DNA of 64,000 bases from Eucalyptus grandis. Lineage: Eukaryota > Streptophyta > Magnoliopsida > Myrtales > Myrtaceae. The notes beneath the pieces were generated by a model. The model did no database searches and was not told the origin of the DNA. It was given only the letters and a program-made list of their open reading frames with translations. The translations under genes were made by a program, and so were the position numbers. The stretch lies in the NCBI RefSeq assembly GCF_016545825.1, contig NC_052613.1, forward strand, positions 46,544,112 to 46,608,111. The letters are read 5' to 3'. Below are positions 14,019 through 26,673 of the stretch, in pieces. How positions within the stretch are numbered: position 1 is the first letter of the stretch; the number at the start of each line of letters is the position of its first letter.

Positions 14019-15199
14019 GTTTTCTTGGGTTCAGTCAACGAGAACCTCTCCCAATCTCGACCACCTCAACAGGTTTGGCTTGTCTCTGTTTACGCATGCT
14101 TATTCCTGAGTTATTTGCAAGGCGACAAAAAAATCGGCATCCATAAAAAAAAATACAATTTAATTAGACAGGCGGTTGCTATCACCGACATAAGTTAATT
14201 GAGCACTGAATTGAAGTGTCTATCCATCTTGGTTATTTCTACGTGCGTGTTGGCACATCATATTTTTCTATACCAGCATTGCAAGGAGAGAAGAAAGGGG
14301 GGAATTGATAGCACACCAGCACACCAATCCGCAACGCAAGCTGAATGAGGTTATTAATCACAAAAACCATGCTTCCTTTGTTTAGTATCCCATGGAGAAA
14401 TGATATGTAACTATCTAAGACACCATCCATTTCACGGAAAATGAACGATTTAAAAAATATATTATGGAAAATAATCACATGGTTCACAAATGTCCACCAA
14501 GGCTGGCCATGGGACTTAGGTGCCCGTGTCCTCATCCTTGCTGCCTAGTTTGGGACCCATCGCGGCTAGACTTGAGATTGTAGTGCCCGTACTTGATTCA
14601 CGATTGCTCATATGCAAGTTACTAGTGCCTGAATAATGTGCATCTATTTATAAAACTTAAATCAAATTATATATTTTCTATTTCATTTTCAAATTTCAAT
14701 CAAATATTGAAAAATCATTTTATTAGAATACAATATAAAAATTACAGCATTTCCCTATAAAATACATATTGGTCAAGTGATAACGTTGTTGCTTGTTCAT
14801 ATCGAAGATCATGCTTCAATTATTAATGCATGTCAAAAGTATTTTTCAAACAAAAGAGGCTTTAGAACCAACCTCAAGGAGCCAGGCAGGCTCGAGCATC
14901 GAAGTCTTGGCCCAGCCTTGAGGGACCTAAGGCAAACCTCTATAGACAAGACCACAAGTATTGGGATCTTGAGCCTGATGTCAATGGGCTTGAGGTCAAA
15001 ACTTGTGCACCTAGGTATAGGCACCGAGAATGGGGCCCGGCCTCTATTGACTCAGGCATGGGCATGAGGTCTCGAGACTGGCCTTGAGGGGCCTAGGCCC
15101 TTCCTTTATATGCCCCGGACTGGCCGTCAAGGAATTGGGCCTCATCACGATGGAACTAGGCTGGACTTTGGTGATTTTGGTGTGGAGACAGGTAAGTAG
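14019..15199. other. 5' flank of MATE1
   Basis: Part of this flank is shared with the other MATE copies. The stretch around 14150-14200 (AATTAGACAGGCGGTTGCTATC) resembles 25270-25320. The stretch GAGAGAAGAAAG to CGCAAGCTGAATGAGGTTAT (about 14285-14355) resembles 20541-20610. These conserved islands are candidate promoter elements or simply old duplicated flank. No coding gene is seen. Confidence 0.45.
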
Positions 15200-16440
15200 T
15201 AGGGGTGGCATCGATCTAGAGTCAACCCCTAGACCGACCTTTGACCGGCCCAACCCTATTGATTTTGGTCCGGTTCCTAAGGGGGACTAGGTCAATAGAA
15301 ACAACTTTTCACTCATAAGCAATCTCACCCTACTTCTTGTGCAATGCTTGTGGCATTCACCCCGCTCATCGCTCAATGCCTATGTCGCTCGCCTCGTGGC
15401 CTCATGGCTCACCCTCATCTCACAGCTTGTCCCTGTTGATTGATATGTAATTTAAAATAATATATTCATCTTTTCAGGAAATACAAAAAAATGGAAAAGA
15501 AAATTATTGATTAGTCCTAGGTTGGCCATGCATCTAGACCAAATCCATAGGGTTGGTTCGGTTCTCGGTCCCAGGCTCAATCGAGTCGATCCTCGATCCA
15601 AAAAATTGGAGACCAACACTATGCAGGTTGAACTCTAAGTTAGATCTTAAACCGACTCAACCCGGATCATAATCACCCATTTTAAGTAGGCATACCCTTT
15701 GGTGATCCAAGCCCGACCTCAATGGACTTGGCTTTCCTTAACTAGACCTGATTTTGATGGACTTAAGTTTGCCTCAATGGGCCTAGCATTAGTGACTTAA
15801 GTTTAGGAGCTGGGTACTAAGGCATGGCCATTGGGGGACCTAGCCATCAGCACCAAATTCTCAAGTCGAGCCTCGAGGGACCTAGGCTTGACCTCCATGG
15901 ACCTAGGCATGGGCATCCGGGTCTCAGCCCCAGCCTTGAGGGACCTGGGCGTAGCCATTCTAGACTTAGGCTCAACTATCAAGGAATGAGCCTTACCATG
16001 AAGGACTTGGGTTGAGCAATAGTGACTTAAGCACAAAAGCCAAATACCCAGGCACGACCACCAAGCGATCATAATGTCCCAAACACGCCTCAAGGGACCA
16101 GAGCAAGGCCTCTATGGAACTGAGCCTCACCTTGAAAAACCCTTGCCCAGCCTCCATGGAGCTAAGCACAAGCATCAAGGTCCCAACCCTGACTTGAGGG
16201 AACTAGGTCTCACCTTCATGGACTTGAGCTTGATTGGCAATGAATTAAGCTTGGTCTTGATGAACCTAAGTGACGGGCCAGTCACTTGGGCGCAAGAATT
16301 AAGTACCCTAACTCTATGGACCTACGCCTAACAATTGAGGAATCAAGCGCGACCTTAGTGGATCTAGACAAGTGCCAATGATTTGGGCATCGAGTTGAGG
16401 CACGACCATGACTTTGTGGAATTGAGCACGAGCATGCATA
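14870..16440. repeat. Degenerate repeat tract of CCTAGG/GACTTGGGC-type units
   Basis: The tract is built from many imperfect, irregular copies of short phrases such as CTTGAGGGACCTAGGC, CCTCNATGGACNTAGGC and AGTGACTTAAG, spaced some 30-60 bp apart. It is interrupted by a hAT-like MITE at 15200-15682. It is readable as long open frames on both strands, which is a property of the repeat and not evidence of a gene. I do not recognise the family. Confidence 0.6.
15200..15682. mobile_element. hAT-like MITE, 483 bp
   Basis: The element starts TAGGGGTGGCATCG and ends AATCACCCATTT, giving a short imperfect inverted terminus (GGGGTG/CACCCA). The direct repeat TAAGTAG flanks it at 15193-15199 and 15683-15689 (7 bp exact, a possible eighth base mismatched). 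The interior is rich in GACCGG/CCGGTTC, resembling the MITE at 2253-3005. It interrupts the degenerate repeat tract. Confidence 0.65.
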
Positions 16441-16921
16441 GAGCATTGCTTTTTGATTGAATGGGTGGAAGTTGTAGAACCTTTCATTATATGGGTTTAT
16501 AACTCATTTTGCCATTTTTATTTATAACTCAGAACGATATTATGTCAGTAAGAGAGTTGATTAAAGATTGAACTTTTTTAATAAAATTTTATTTAAAAAT
16601 GCTCTTACAAAAGTTGTTAATCAACTAACTAAAGAATATAACAATCTCCAACGCATTACCTTCTCACGATTCGTCGAAGTGTTTATTTGGACTTGTAAGT
16701 GAGTTACTTTTACTTTTCTCCTTAAAACTTAAATATCATTTTAATGTAAAAACTTGTGAAAAAATTAGTTGCAAGTCTGCGGGTCAACGTTTATATATTA
16801 TAGAACTCTTCGACTCAATCAGTATAACTCGACAGTATACGGAGAAAGTGATATGTTCGTTTATAGACAGGCTACTACATCGCCGCTTGATCCCATAGCC
16901 TGTTTTCAGTATTAGCAAAAG

Positions 16922-19856
16922 CTAGCTTTGCTCTTGTTCATCATCAGAAGGTGCTCGTACTGCTTTAGCTCCATTCACAACTTTCTTTGCCTGAAGGAGA
17001 AGAAAAATTGAGCATAAAAGATGTACAGAATCAATCCATCTTAAGAGAGAGAGCTTCGGTGGGAGTCAATTACCTCCTGATCCCAGTTGGTACATGCATT
17101 CACCGAGACAAGCGCCATGACTCGTACAGAAAGTCCGCATATGATCCCCAACCATAAACCCTGTTTCAAGATCCATAACATGGACAACAGACAAAGCGTT
17201 TGTGTGCATAAATGTGTAGAGAATATCATACCCTTCCTCCAAGATGGAAAACAAACGCACACAGTATGGCACGAGGAATCGCCTGAGCATAATAAGCCCC
17301 GAGGTTTATCCAAGCGCAGAGATTCCGCCATCCGCATCATCTTGCATCATCTTGCGGACCCTGTTATCGGTCATCATCGTAATCTGTATTAGCGACTTAA
17401 AATTTAATCCATACAACACGTGAAAAGTTTAAGAAAACAATTCCTATGCTATCTGTAATCAGGAGATCTGAGATATACACATGACACTATCCTAGAGTAG
17501 CTAATGGAGAGAAACATATTTACTGGCCGCCGATTGAATGAAAATCTGAATAAGTGAAGTCGTGTTTACGACTTGGAAGGATACACTGAAACCCATCCAA
17601 GAAATCTGAGAGAGTGAGAAGCGGCATCATTTTGGCGACGTATTCATTAACTTCCTCTTCGTTGCTGTAAGCTTCCCTTAAACGTGGCGTACCAAAATCG
17701 ACACAATTCCAACTATTGCATCCTCTGTGATGGCGATGGCAATCATAACTTTCACTGCCAAGTGTGCCCCTGCACCGCAACCTGCACCTAATTCATTCGA
17801 CACTCTAGTCACTGCTTGAAATAAACAGACCCTTAGGAGAGTCTTGCATATCCACATTTTTCCAGTTTGTCCATATATATTAGGATCAACCTCAAATTCT
17901 TACATCTTATCTAATTCTGGACTAAAAAGAAAGAAAGATGATCACAACATTTGGCAGTCAATGCTGTTGTCTCCTTTTGTAATACAGCATCAAGAGCACT
18001 TTGAGTTTATTTTTTTGGTAAAGGCAGAGCACTTTGAGTTTGTCCTCACAGAATCCAATCTTTTACCCTCCCCTTATTGTTCTGGACATTTATCTCAGTG
18101 AAGGTAATGCCAAGCAAGATTAGTTCTCTAACTTATAGTAAACTGCACAACTGAAGTAAATGACTCAAACAAACCTGATTGCTCCACCCAGACCGAAGAG
18201 ATCATGTAGACCATCCAACGAGTGTTGAGGCTGCAAAAATAAGGGTATGAACTATGAACGAAGTTCTGACACTCATTCCGTGAGAAAAGACAGTCCTGCT
18301 TATACAATTTTATTCAATTCATACCTAATCGATAACACAGATGTCTCCAGTTTTGGATTTGGCAGAAGACCCGATAGAAGAACGACCAGCTCAAAGAACC
18401 AGTACTCGAGACTGCAAAAGAAAGTAAATCAAGAGACAAGTATATGAGTGCACCAGTTCAAGGCTGGGGCCCTCACTTCTGAAATATGGGACTTAGATTA
18501 ATACGGTCTGACCAACTGTCATCAAAACGCTTTAAAATAACCAAGCAGCTGCTAATTTTTGTTTTAATCATATAGGTTAGCATCACATTAGCCAAAATAA
18601 GCACAGATAAGTACTCACCAAATCATAATTGCTGAAGGAACAGCAAGCTTGATGAAGCTAACAAGGTCAAGCAAGGCCTCTCTCACGAAACCGGTCCAAG
18701 TTTTGATGCAAGCGAGAGAGAGCTTCATGTAAATAGCCAACAGGATCACATTGTTCCTATTCAAAATTGAGATCACCAAAGCACCTCCTCTGATTCCTAG
18801 TCCAAACTTAAAGATGAAGACCCAACATACGACTATGTGAAGCAAAGCAATAATCAGAGAGCTCATCATCATCGGTAGAACGTTATTTTGCGTCTGCAAG
18901 AACCGGTTCAGACACTGGAGGAGGCCATACGCAAATAGAGTTGGGATCATCCAACAGTTGAAAATTCCTGCTTCCCTGGAAATCTCCACGTTTTGACGAA
19001 AAGCTTTGAGAATGTCAGAGGTGTAGAGCCATATGACTGCAAGAGGGATGCTTAGGCATAGAAGCATAAGCATTGCTCGTTGAGTGTGAACTCCAAGCAT
19101 ACGATGCTGTTTGGCTCCATAGGCTTGGCCACACAATGTCTCCAATGCACTTCGCATTCCTAACTTTCATCAGGCACGTCGGTTGCAACGTGTTAGTTTG
19201 CAAACAAAATGAAATCTGAGTTCACATAACCTAGGAATTATGCTCAAAGTATAGTTGATCTCAGCAGACGTAACGTGTTGTTTTTACAAGCAGCGTCAGG
19301 TATGGACATTCGACGCCAGAGAAGCATGATATATGTCTAGAGACAAGGCAACAAATTTAGCATGTGGATGTTGCCTCAACGCAACAGATTAAAATTCTTT
19401 TCCTTTCCAGTTCCCTTAATGTTGCAGTAAAGACGGGTATTACGTTAGTTTATTTCATTTCTTGCTTGATTTCTGTGTTTTGTGCTGATTTATCATCACC
19501 TTTAGAACATATTTAGAACGATGCACGAGAAAGTGATGGAATAGAGAGTCGCGTACCAGGACACTGAACCCAGTGACCGAAGCGAAGGAAGTGGCCATGG
19601 ATGCGCCGGGGAGAGGGAGCTCCCCGAGGTGGCCCACGAACATGACGGAGATCACCTGCACGCTGTACTGCAACAGGCTCACTCCGATCAGCGGCCCCGA
19701 CAGCCCGACCTCCTTCTTCACTTCTTCGATAATGCTCGCGCCATTCTCATCTCTTGGAACTGCTTGGTCGTCATCATCATGTTCGTGTTGGCGATCTTGG
19801 TTTCGGCTTTGGTTTTGGATCCCATTGATTCCTGGATCTCCTCCTCTTCCTTCCAT
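16922..19856 (-). pseudogene. MATE2: DTX-type transporter pseudogene, all eight exons recognisable
   Basis: Exons: 19856-19557, 19163-18619, 18411-18325, 18230-18175, 17811-17573, 17360-17232, 17160-17074, 16990-16922. Exons 1-3 are open ([49 protein letters not shown]). Damage is concentrated downstream. Exon 4 lacks one base near 18196. Exon 5 has one extra base at 17810, an in-frame TAA (17680-17678) where relatives have Trp or Leu, and a lost base near 17670. Exon 6 carries a 10-bp tandem duplication (17335-17344/17345-17354) that shifts the frame. Exons 7 and 8 ([37 protein letters not shown]) are still readable. Several independent lesions of different kinds make this a genuine pseudogene, unlike copies with one indel. 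Confidence 0.9.
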
Positions 19857-21402
19857 TTTTTTTTTCCTGGGGTTACGTCGATGAGAACCGCTCTTTCGTC
19901 TCCACCGCTACAACAGGTGTAGCTTGGCTTCTTTCCTTATTCGGCAAATTAATTTTTAAAAAAGAAAATTCAAATAAGTATCTAAAGTAGGGCACACTTT
20001 CTAAAAAGGTACCGATTGAATTTAATTTCGAATCAGAGTATGAAATTTAGTTTTATATAAGAATGCTCACCGTCCAGCCAAGTTTCTGTCGACTGTCTTT
20101 ATTCGAGAAGGCAATTTTGTTTGAACTTTTTCAATTTTTATTCCTAGATTCGTGCTGAACAGTTGCGAAGCTGAAGGATCGGTATCTTGAAGAACAAATG
20201 GTGAACAATTTTCGTCCATAATTTTTCCACTAGCTCAGATCCGCTCGCCGGACGACAAATCACTCCTCACTCCATTCAATCTCTTCCTCACGAGCTCATC
20301 CTCAGCCAGAGAAGCAGGAGTTATGCTCAAAGCAGGAGTTATGCTCAAAACATAGTCGACCTCAGCAGCAGATGTAACATATCATTTCCTCAGATGATAT
20401 AATATCTAGTAAAATTGAGTAGACCTTCGATTAATACCCCGTAATTACTTGGAGTGTACAAAATTCGATATAATTTTCTTTTTATTTTTGTGCTTTTATA
20501 GTAATAACGACATGTTTGTGGATATAAATGCATCATTTTGAGGAGAGAAGAAAGGCGAGAATCTGATGGCACTCAAGCGCACCAAACCACATCGCAAAGC
20601 TGAATGAGGTTATCATTCTTTATTCGTTTGACATCGCAGAGAGAATTGATCTGAACTATCCAAGTACGAAATGTTCGAACTCGCCCAAAACATCTAATTC
20701 CTTATGACAAAGTTTCTAGGTGTACTCACCCTTATAATTTCATCCGAGGATGTGCGGAACACATTTCTCTCGAGTTACTGGACAACTTCACATCAGTACA
20801 TGTACATTTTGAACGGCCTGAATTCTCTTCCTTTTTTTTTTCACCCGTTGTTCCTCTTTTCCATTTACCCTTCTCTTCCCTCCACACCCATTGGCCAAGC
20901 TGCTCCACCGTCGTGTCTCCGCGTCGCCAAAACCTCAAGTCCCCATTCTCCTTCCGAGCAGCATGGCCCCACTGATTGCGTTACCTTCTTTTCCCTACTC
21001 TCTCTCTCTCTCTCTCTCTCTCCGTGAAACCACCACCACCACCACCACCACCACCATGCCGGGGTGATCGCGTCTAAATCTCAAGTAACAGTAGCTAATG
21101 TCGCCGTGGCCGTTGTCCCCTTGCTACCCACTCTCTCTCTCACATTTCAGATAAAAAAGAAAGACCGCCTCGGGAGCCATCATCTATGAAAGTCATCGTC
21201 CTCACATTGAGAGTTATTTGATACATACTTTTAAAAGCGTTTGACTCAATCACCTACACATCATCATTTATATACTGTAAAATTGTTTGACTCGATCAAT
21301 ATAATTCTACTATATGCAGAGCAAGTGATGTCTTTTTCTAGAGAGACTATTACATAGCCAGTTTCCAATATTTAGAAAATCTGTCTTTGTTCTTGTACAT
21401 CA
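19857..21402. other. MATE2 5' flank and MATE3 3' flank
   Basis: The stretch 20580-20880 (from GCTGAATGAGGTTATCATTC to TCTTCCCTCCACACCC) is paralogous to 46340-46619. At 20880 it holds the intact target site that the copia element occupies in the MATE5 unit. A (CT)n tract lies at about 20997-21021 and a (CAC)n tract at 21030-21056. No gene is seen; frames across the microsatellites are spurious. Confidence 0.6.
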
Positions 21403-24400
21403 TCAGAATGTGCTCGTTACTGCTTCAGCTCTATCCACAGCTTTCTTTGCCTGAAAAGAAAGGAAAAAGGTTGCGAGAGTATTAAAGATGTACAGAATCA
21501 ATCCATTTGCATAGGAGATAGCTTAGTAGGGGTCAATTACCTCCTGATTCCAGTTGGTACATGCATTCACTGTGATAAGTGCCATGACTTGTACAGAGAG
21601 TCCGCATATGATCCCCATCCATAAACCCTGTTTCAAGATCAATAACTTGGACATCACGGATGTTGAACAAACTTGTATTTGCATGCAAAACTGTGTACAG
21701 AGATTCATACCATCCCTCCAATGTGGAAACCAAACGCAAACAGTATGGCACAAGGAATCGCCACACCATAATAAGCCCCGAAGTTTATCCAAGCGCAGAG
21801 ATTCTGCCATCCACATCCTCTTGCGGACCCTGTGATCGATCATCATCATAATCTGTGCTAAGGACTTAAAATTTAATCTGGACAACATGTGAAAAGGTTA
21901 AGAGAACAACAATTCCCATGTTATATGTAATCAGGAGATCTGAGATATGCACGAGACAATCCTAAACTGGCTCATAGAGAGAAATATATCTACTAGCTGC
22001 TAATAAAATCTGAATTAGGACCTGAAAGGACACACTGGAACCCGTCCAAGAAATCCGAGAGAGCAAGAAGTGGCATCATTTTGGCAACGTATTCAATAAC
22101 TTCCTCTTCGTTGCTGTATAGCTTCCCCCAAACATAGCGTACCAAAATCGTCACGATTCCAATTATTGCACCCTCTGTGACCGCGATGACAATCATAACT
22201 CGCAATGCCAAGCGCGCACCTGCAGCATGGCCTGCACCTAATTCGTTCGACACTCTAGTACTGCATGAAATAAACAGACTCTTAGAAGTCTTACATATTA
22301 ACATTTTTCATTTTTGTCCAGATGTATGACCTGGGATCAACCATAGATATTTATATTTTATCTGGTTCTGGATAGATAAACAGATAATCAAACATTTGGC
22401 AGTCAACGCTGCTGTCTCCATCTGTACCACAGCATCAAGAGTACTGTGAGATTTGTCCTCACAGAATCCGTTTGGAAATGCATCTTAGAGAAGGTGATGC
22501 CCAGCAAGATTGGTTCTCTTCTTCTCTTTTTGTTTCTGAATCATAACATACTGCACAAGCAAAGCGAAAGACACAACAAACCTGATTGTTCCACCGAGAC
22601 CGACAGAGATCATGTAGACCATCCAACAAGTATTGAGGCTGCAAAAAAAAAAAGGAATGTATTTCTGAACTTTTCATTCCATGAAAAAAAGACTGTCCTG
22701 CTTATGCTTCTTCTAGTTGCTCAGCGAATTTTAATTCATACCTTATTGATAGCACAGATGTCTCTAGTTTTGGATTTGGCAGAAGACCCGACAGAAGAAC
22801 AACCATCTCGAAGGACCAATACTCGAAACTGACAAGAAAGTAATCAAGAGACAAGTGAGGTGAGTACACTAAATCAATGCTAGGACTCTCACTTCTGAAA
22901 TTGGGGGTTAGAATTACACAATCTGATCAAGTATAGTTAAAACACTTCAAAAAGGCGAATCGACAGCTAATTTTTTCTTTTTATCATAAAAGTTGGCATC
23001 TCATTAACAAATACGAGCACAATTAGGTACTCACCAAATCATTGTTGCTGAAGGAACAGCAAGCTTCACAAAGCTAACAATGTCATGCAAGGCCTCTGTC
23101 GTGAAACCGGTCCAAGTCTTGATGCAAGTGGGAGAGAATTTCACATAAATTGCCAGCAGAATCACATTGTTCCAATTTGAAATTGTGTTAGCCAAAGCAG
23201 CTCCTCTGGTTCCTAGCCCAAGCTTAAAGATGAAGAGCCAACAGAAGACCATGTGAAGAGAAGCAGTAACCAAAGAGCCCAGCATCATAGGTAAGACGTT
23301 ATTCTGCGTCTGCAAGAACCGGTTCAGACATATGAGGAGGCCATATGCGAATAGACTTGGGATCATCCAACGGTTGAAAATTCCCGCTTCCGTGGAAATC
23401 TCGGCGTCTTGGCCAAAAGCTCTGAGAATGTCGGAGGTGTAGAGCCATACGACTGCAAGAGGGATGCTTACGCATAGTAGCGTAAGCATAGCTCGTTGCG
23501 TGTAAACTCCAAGCATGTGATACTGCTTGGCTCCATAGGCTTGGCCGCACAATGTCTCCAACGCACTTCCCATTCCTAACTATCGTCAGGCATTTTCGCT
23601 ACAACAAATTAGTTCGCAAACCAAAATGGACAAATCTAAGTTAACACAACCTACAAATTATGCTCAAAGTATAGTCGACCTCTGCAGATTTAACAAGTTA
23701 TTTCCACAAGCGGCATTAGCCATGGAAATTCAACACTGGAGAAGCACAATTTATCTATAGAGACAAGGATAGCGAAACATAGGAGATAAGTCTCAGAACT
23801 TCTACGATTCAGCACCTGATCGCCATCTCGAGGCAAGCCAATCAAACTTCTTTTCCTTTTGAATCCGCCTAATGCTATGGTAAAGTTCAGTTTGCTTACC
23901 TAAAAACACTGTTGCGATATGTTGATTCACTTCACGTCTTGCTCCATTTTTGTGTCTTGTGCTGAGTTATCATCTCCTTCAGTACACATTTTCCTCAATT
24001 ACTTTGTCTATTCCTCTCTTTTAACTAGCGAGACCATTATCAGAGACGATGACATGACGACGACGACGACGACAAGAACAACTAACTGCTATGAACTGAT
24101 AGGAACATGAATGTTGCCATGGATGGAGAGTCATACTAGGACGCTGAAGCCGGTGACTGAAGCGAAGGAAGTGGCCATGGACGCGCCGGAGAGAGGGAGC
24201 TCCCCGAGGTGGCCCACGAACATGACGGATATCACCTGTATGCAGTACTGCAGCAGGCTCACTCCTATCAGCGGCCCCGACAGCCATGCCTGCTTCTTCA
24301 CTTCTTCGAATATGATCGCGCGGCTCTCGTCTCCTCTTCGAGCCGAGCCGAGAGAAGATTTTTCGCCGCCACCACCATCGCCGCCGTCGTCGTCGCGTTC

Positions 24401-24484
24401 ATGTTCGCGATCTCGGTTTTGGATCAGAGGGGATTCGAGGAGAGCCGCTTCATGGATCTCTCGATCTCCGCCTCTTCCTCCCAT
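21403..24484 (-). CDS. MATE3: DTX-type efflux transporter, eight exons, frame intact
   Basis: Exons: 24484-24137, 23579-23035, 22828-22742, 22638-22582, 22260-22022, 21829-21711, 21627-21541, 21450-21403. These sum to 1530 bp, 509 codons plus stop, a normal plant MATE length. All introns are GT-AG. The ATG at 24484 begins [15 protein letters not shown]; an in-frame upstream ATG at 24583 is not shared by MATE1 or MATE2 and is less likely. Motifs: [150 protein letters not shown]. The C-terminus ends [15 protein letters not shown]; one extra A relative to MATE1 replaces the longer acidic tail. Likely vacuolar or plasma-membrane proton-coupled export of secondary metabolites (family inference; substrate unknown). 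It is the best candidate for a functional copy. Confidence 0.92.
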
Positions 24485-24603
24485 TCTTTCTGGGAAGCCG
24501 CCAACGAGAGAAGCTTGCCAGGTTTGACTTGGCATGGTTTTTGGCCTCATTCCCACGTAGGCTCGTTCGCAAATTATTAGCAAACAAACAAAAGTTCCGG
24601 CTC

Positions 24604-25252
24604 AATTACTAAAAAGTCCTAAACATATTACATTTGTACCAAATTAACCCTAAACTTTTCAAATTGATCAATTTAATCATCTACATTTTCATAATTTATC
24701 ATGATAGTCAATTCCACTAATTTTAATTAGAAATTAATGATGTGACGCCGATTAATTATACGACACAACTAACATTGGCGTAGACTATTTTTTTGAATTT
24801 TTTATTCATTCTCTTTTCTTTTCTTTTCCTTTTTTTTTTCGCTCTTTCATTGTAGCCAACGAACTTTTGTGGGGGTTGTGACCCTCGCCCAAATCTAAGC
24901 AAGGCCATTGCAGTTGCAACTGAGGCTACTTTCTCTCACAATTAGTGAGGTTAGTCTTGCCCATATTTGGGTGAGGATCGGCCCTTGCTGGAGCTTGCTA
25001 GGCATGTTAAAAAAAAACACGAGAAAAGGTGGAAAAGAGAAGAAAATGAAAAAAAAATAAAAAATTGTCCACATCGGTACTAATTATGTCACATAACATG
25101 ATCGGTGTTCACATAAATGATTTTCGATCAAAATTGTCCGGATAAGTTAATGTGGCAAAACATAAAAGTGTTTCAAACTAAATGGATTAAATTGAATAAT
25201 TTAGAGCCGAATTAGTATAAATATAATAAGTTTAAGATTTCTTTGATAATTT
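24604..25252. mobile_element. Long-TIR MITE (block A copy), about 650 bp
   Basis: The left end AATTACTAAAAAGTCCTAAA and the right end, read in reverse (AATTATCAAAGAAATCTTAA), form an imperfect inverted repeat of about 40 bp containing ACATATTACATTTGTAC/ACTTATTATATTTATAC. A GC-richer core includes GCCAACGAACTTTTGTGGGG. There is no coding capacity. The long TIR suggests a Mutator-like MITE, but I could not delimit a 9-bp target duplication. Paralogous copies sit at the same place in blocks B (39971-40632) and C (59273-59931), so it inserted before the duplication. Confidence 0.65.
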
Positions 25253-26670
25253 TCCATGAAATTTTTTGCTTCCCATCAAATGAATACGATTTAATAAGAC
25301 AATAGGATGCTATCAACGACATCAATTTACTTGAGTTTAAATTGAATTAGGGCAGATACAATAGATTTAATGTCTATACATTTTTGTTCTTTATACATTT
25401 CATTGGCACAACATATTATTTATACCCCATCAGAGTAGTCCCGAAAGTCTAGTTAGAACTCAAGCTTTAGTCGATCTTAGACTAGTGATCACTTTTGATT
25501 ATTGTGTCGAATAGAGTAAATTTAGGCTTCGGCTGTCGTAATTTATTCTACCTCTAATTAAGCTCGAACTTAGAAATTTCAAGCTCAATTGAGCCGTAGA
25601 AAGGATTCTCCAATTCAATATAGTTTTTTTTTCTTTTTATTTATGCCCTATCATACAATGATAATTATATATTTTGTTGTCATAATTGCATTAGCATGAG
25701 GAGAGAAGAAAGGCGAGAATTGACAGCATTGCTAGTGTCCATATAAGTATTTTTCTGTCAAAGTTGGTCGGATGGACTCAATAGGCAAGAAGTGAAAATG
25801 CTTAGAATTGAATTAGCAAAATTAAAAAAGTTTAGGATTTAATTAACAAAAACACAATAAGTTTGGACTTTTTGGACAATTTTTCCCCAAGCACACCAGT
25901 CCACGAACACGAGGCAAAGCTGCGTGAGGGTATCAATCACCTAATCATCATCCTTTTTTTTTGTTTTCATGTCCCAGGGGGGCTGTCATAGAGCAATCTC
26001 CTTTTCCCCGCCTTCTCATGACCGTGACAGCCGATTATAATATGGAGAATTGATCAGAATCGTCTAAGTAAGAAATGATTGTTGAAAACCCGGGTAGATC
26101 GAAAACCCGGACTGGTCGGCCGGGATCGGCCCTATTTTTTCAGACTTTGGTAGGACTGGGCCGGGCCACTGGGCCCAAAATATTCCCTTTTTTTCCGTTC
26201 GGGGGTTTCGGTTTTTCGTGCTTTAGATACACGAGTCCGAGTGGCCCAGCCCGGCCCTATTCATATATAAAAAATGAAGTTCCTACAGGTATAACAAAGA
26301 CCAAACCAGTAACACTAGAGAACCCACAACACACAGTACACGTTACTGCTGTAGTTGGTTCACTTTTCACAAAGTTTTGTCCTCTGTTTGCGTGTTCTTT
26401 CTTTTGCTTTTGATGGAGTCCTTTGAACTGATACTTCATTGCGTCAGCTTAACAACACCGATTTAAGCGGACAAATCCATTCCATTCATCCAAAAGAGAA
26501 GGGAAAGGACCTGCATCTTTGCATGTGAGTTCAACTTGGAGATGAAAGTCTTCATTTTGGGACAGTAAAGTAAAATCAAGCTCGTGAGCTCATTATCCTA
26601 AATTAGGTAAGATAAGTTAGTAGGATCGATGTTCCCATGCTCCTCCCGCATGGCGATATGAGAAAGATAA
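25253..26670. other. Duplicated MATE3 upstream block A, proximal part
   Basis: Shared with block B (40633-43210) and block C (59932-61340). It contains a second half-copy of the long-TIR repeat (about 25745-25890), a GGCCGGGATCGGCCC-rich stretch (26090-26260) with the motif GGGCCGGGCCACTGGGCCC, and AT-rich unique sequence. No coding gene. At 26221-26227 (CTTTAGA) lies the empty target site for the Harbinger-like insertion found in block B. Confidence 0.6.
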
Positions 26671-26673
26671 AAT

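Noticed and set aside
15803..16331. Overlapping frames on both strands between MATE1 and MATE2
   Set aside because: Produced by the degenerate repeat tract; composition repeats with the tract.
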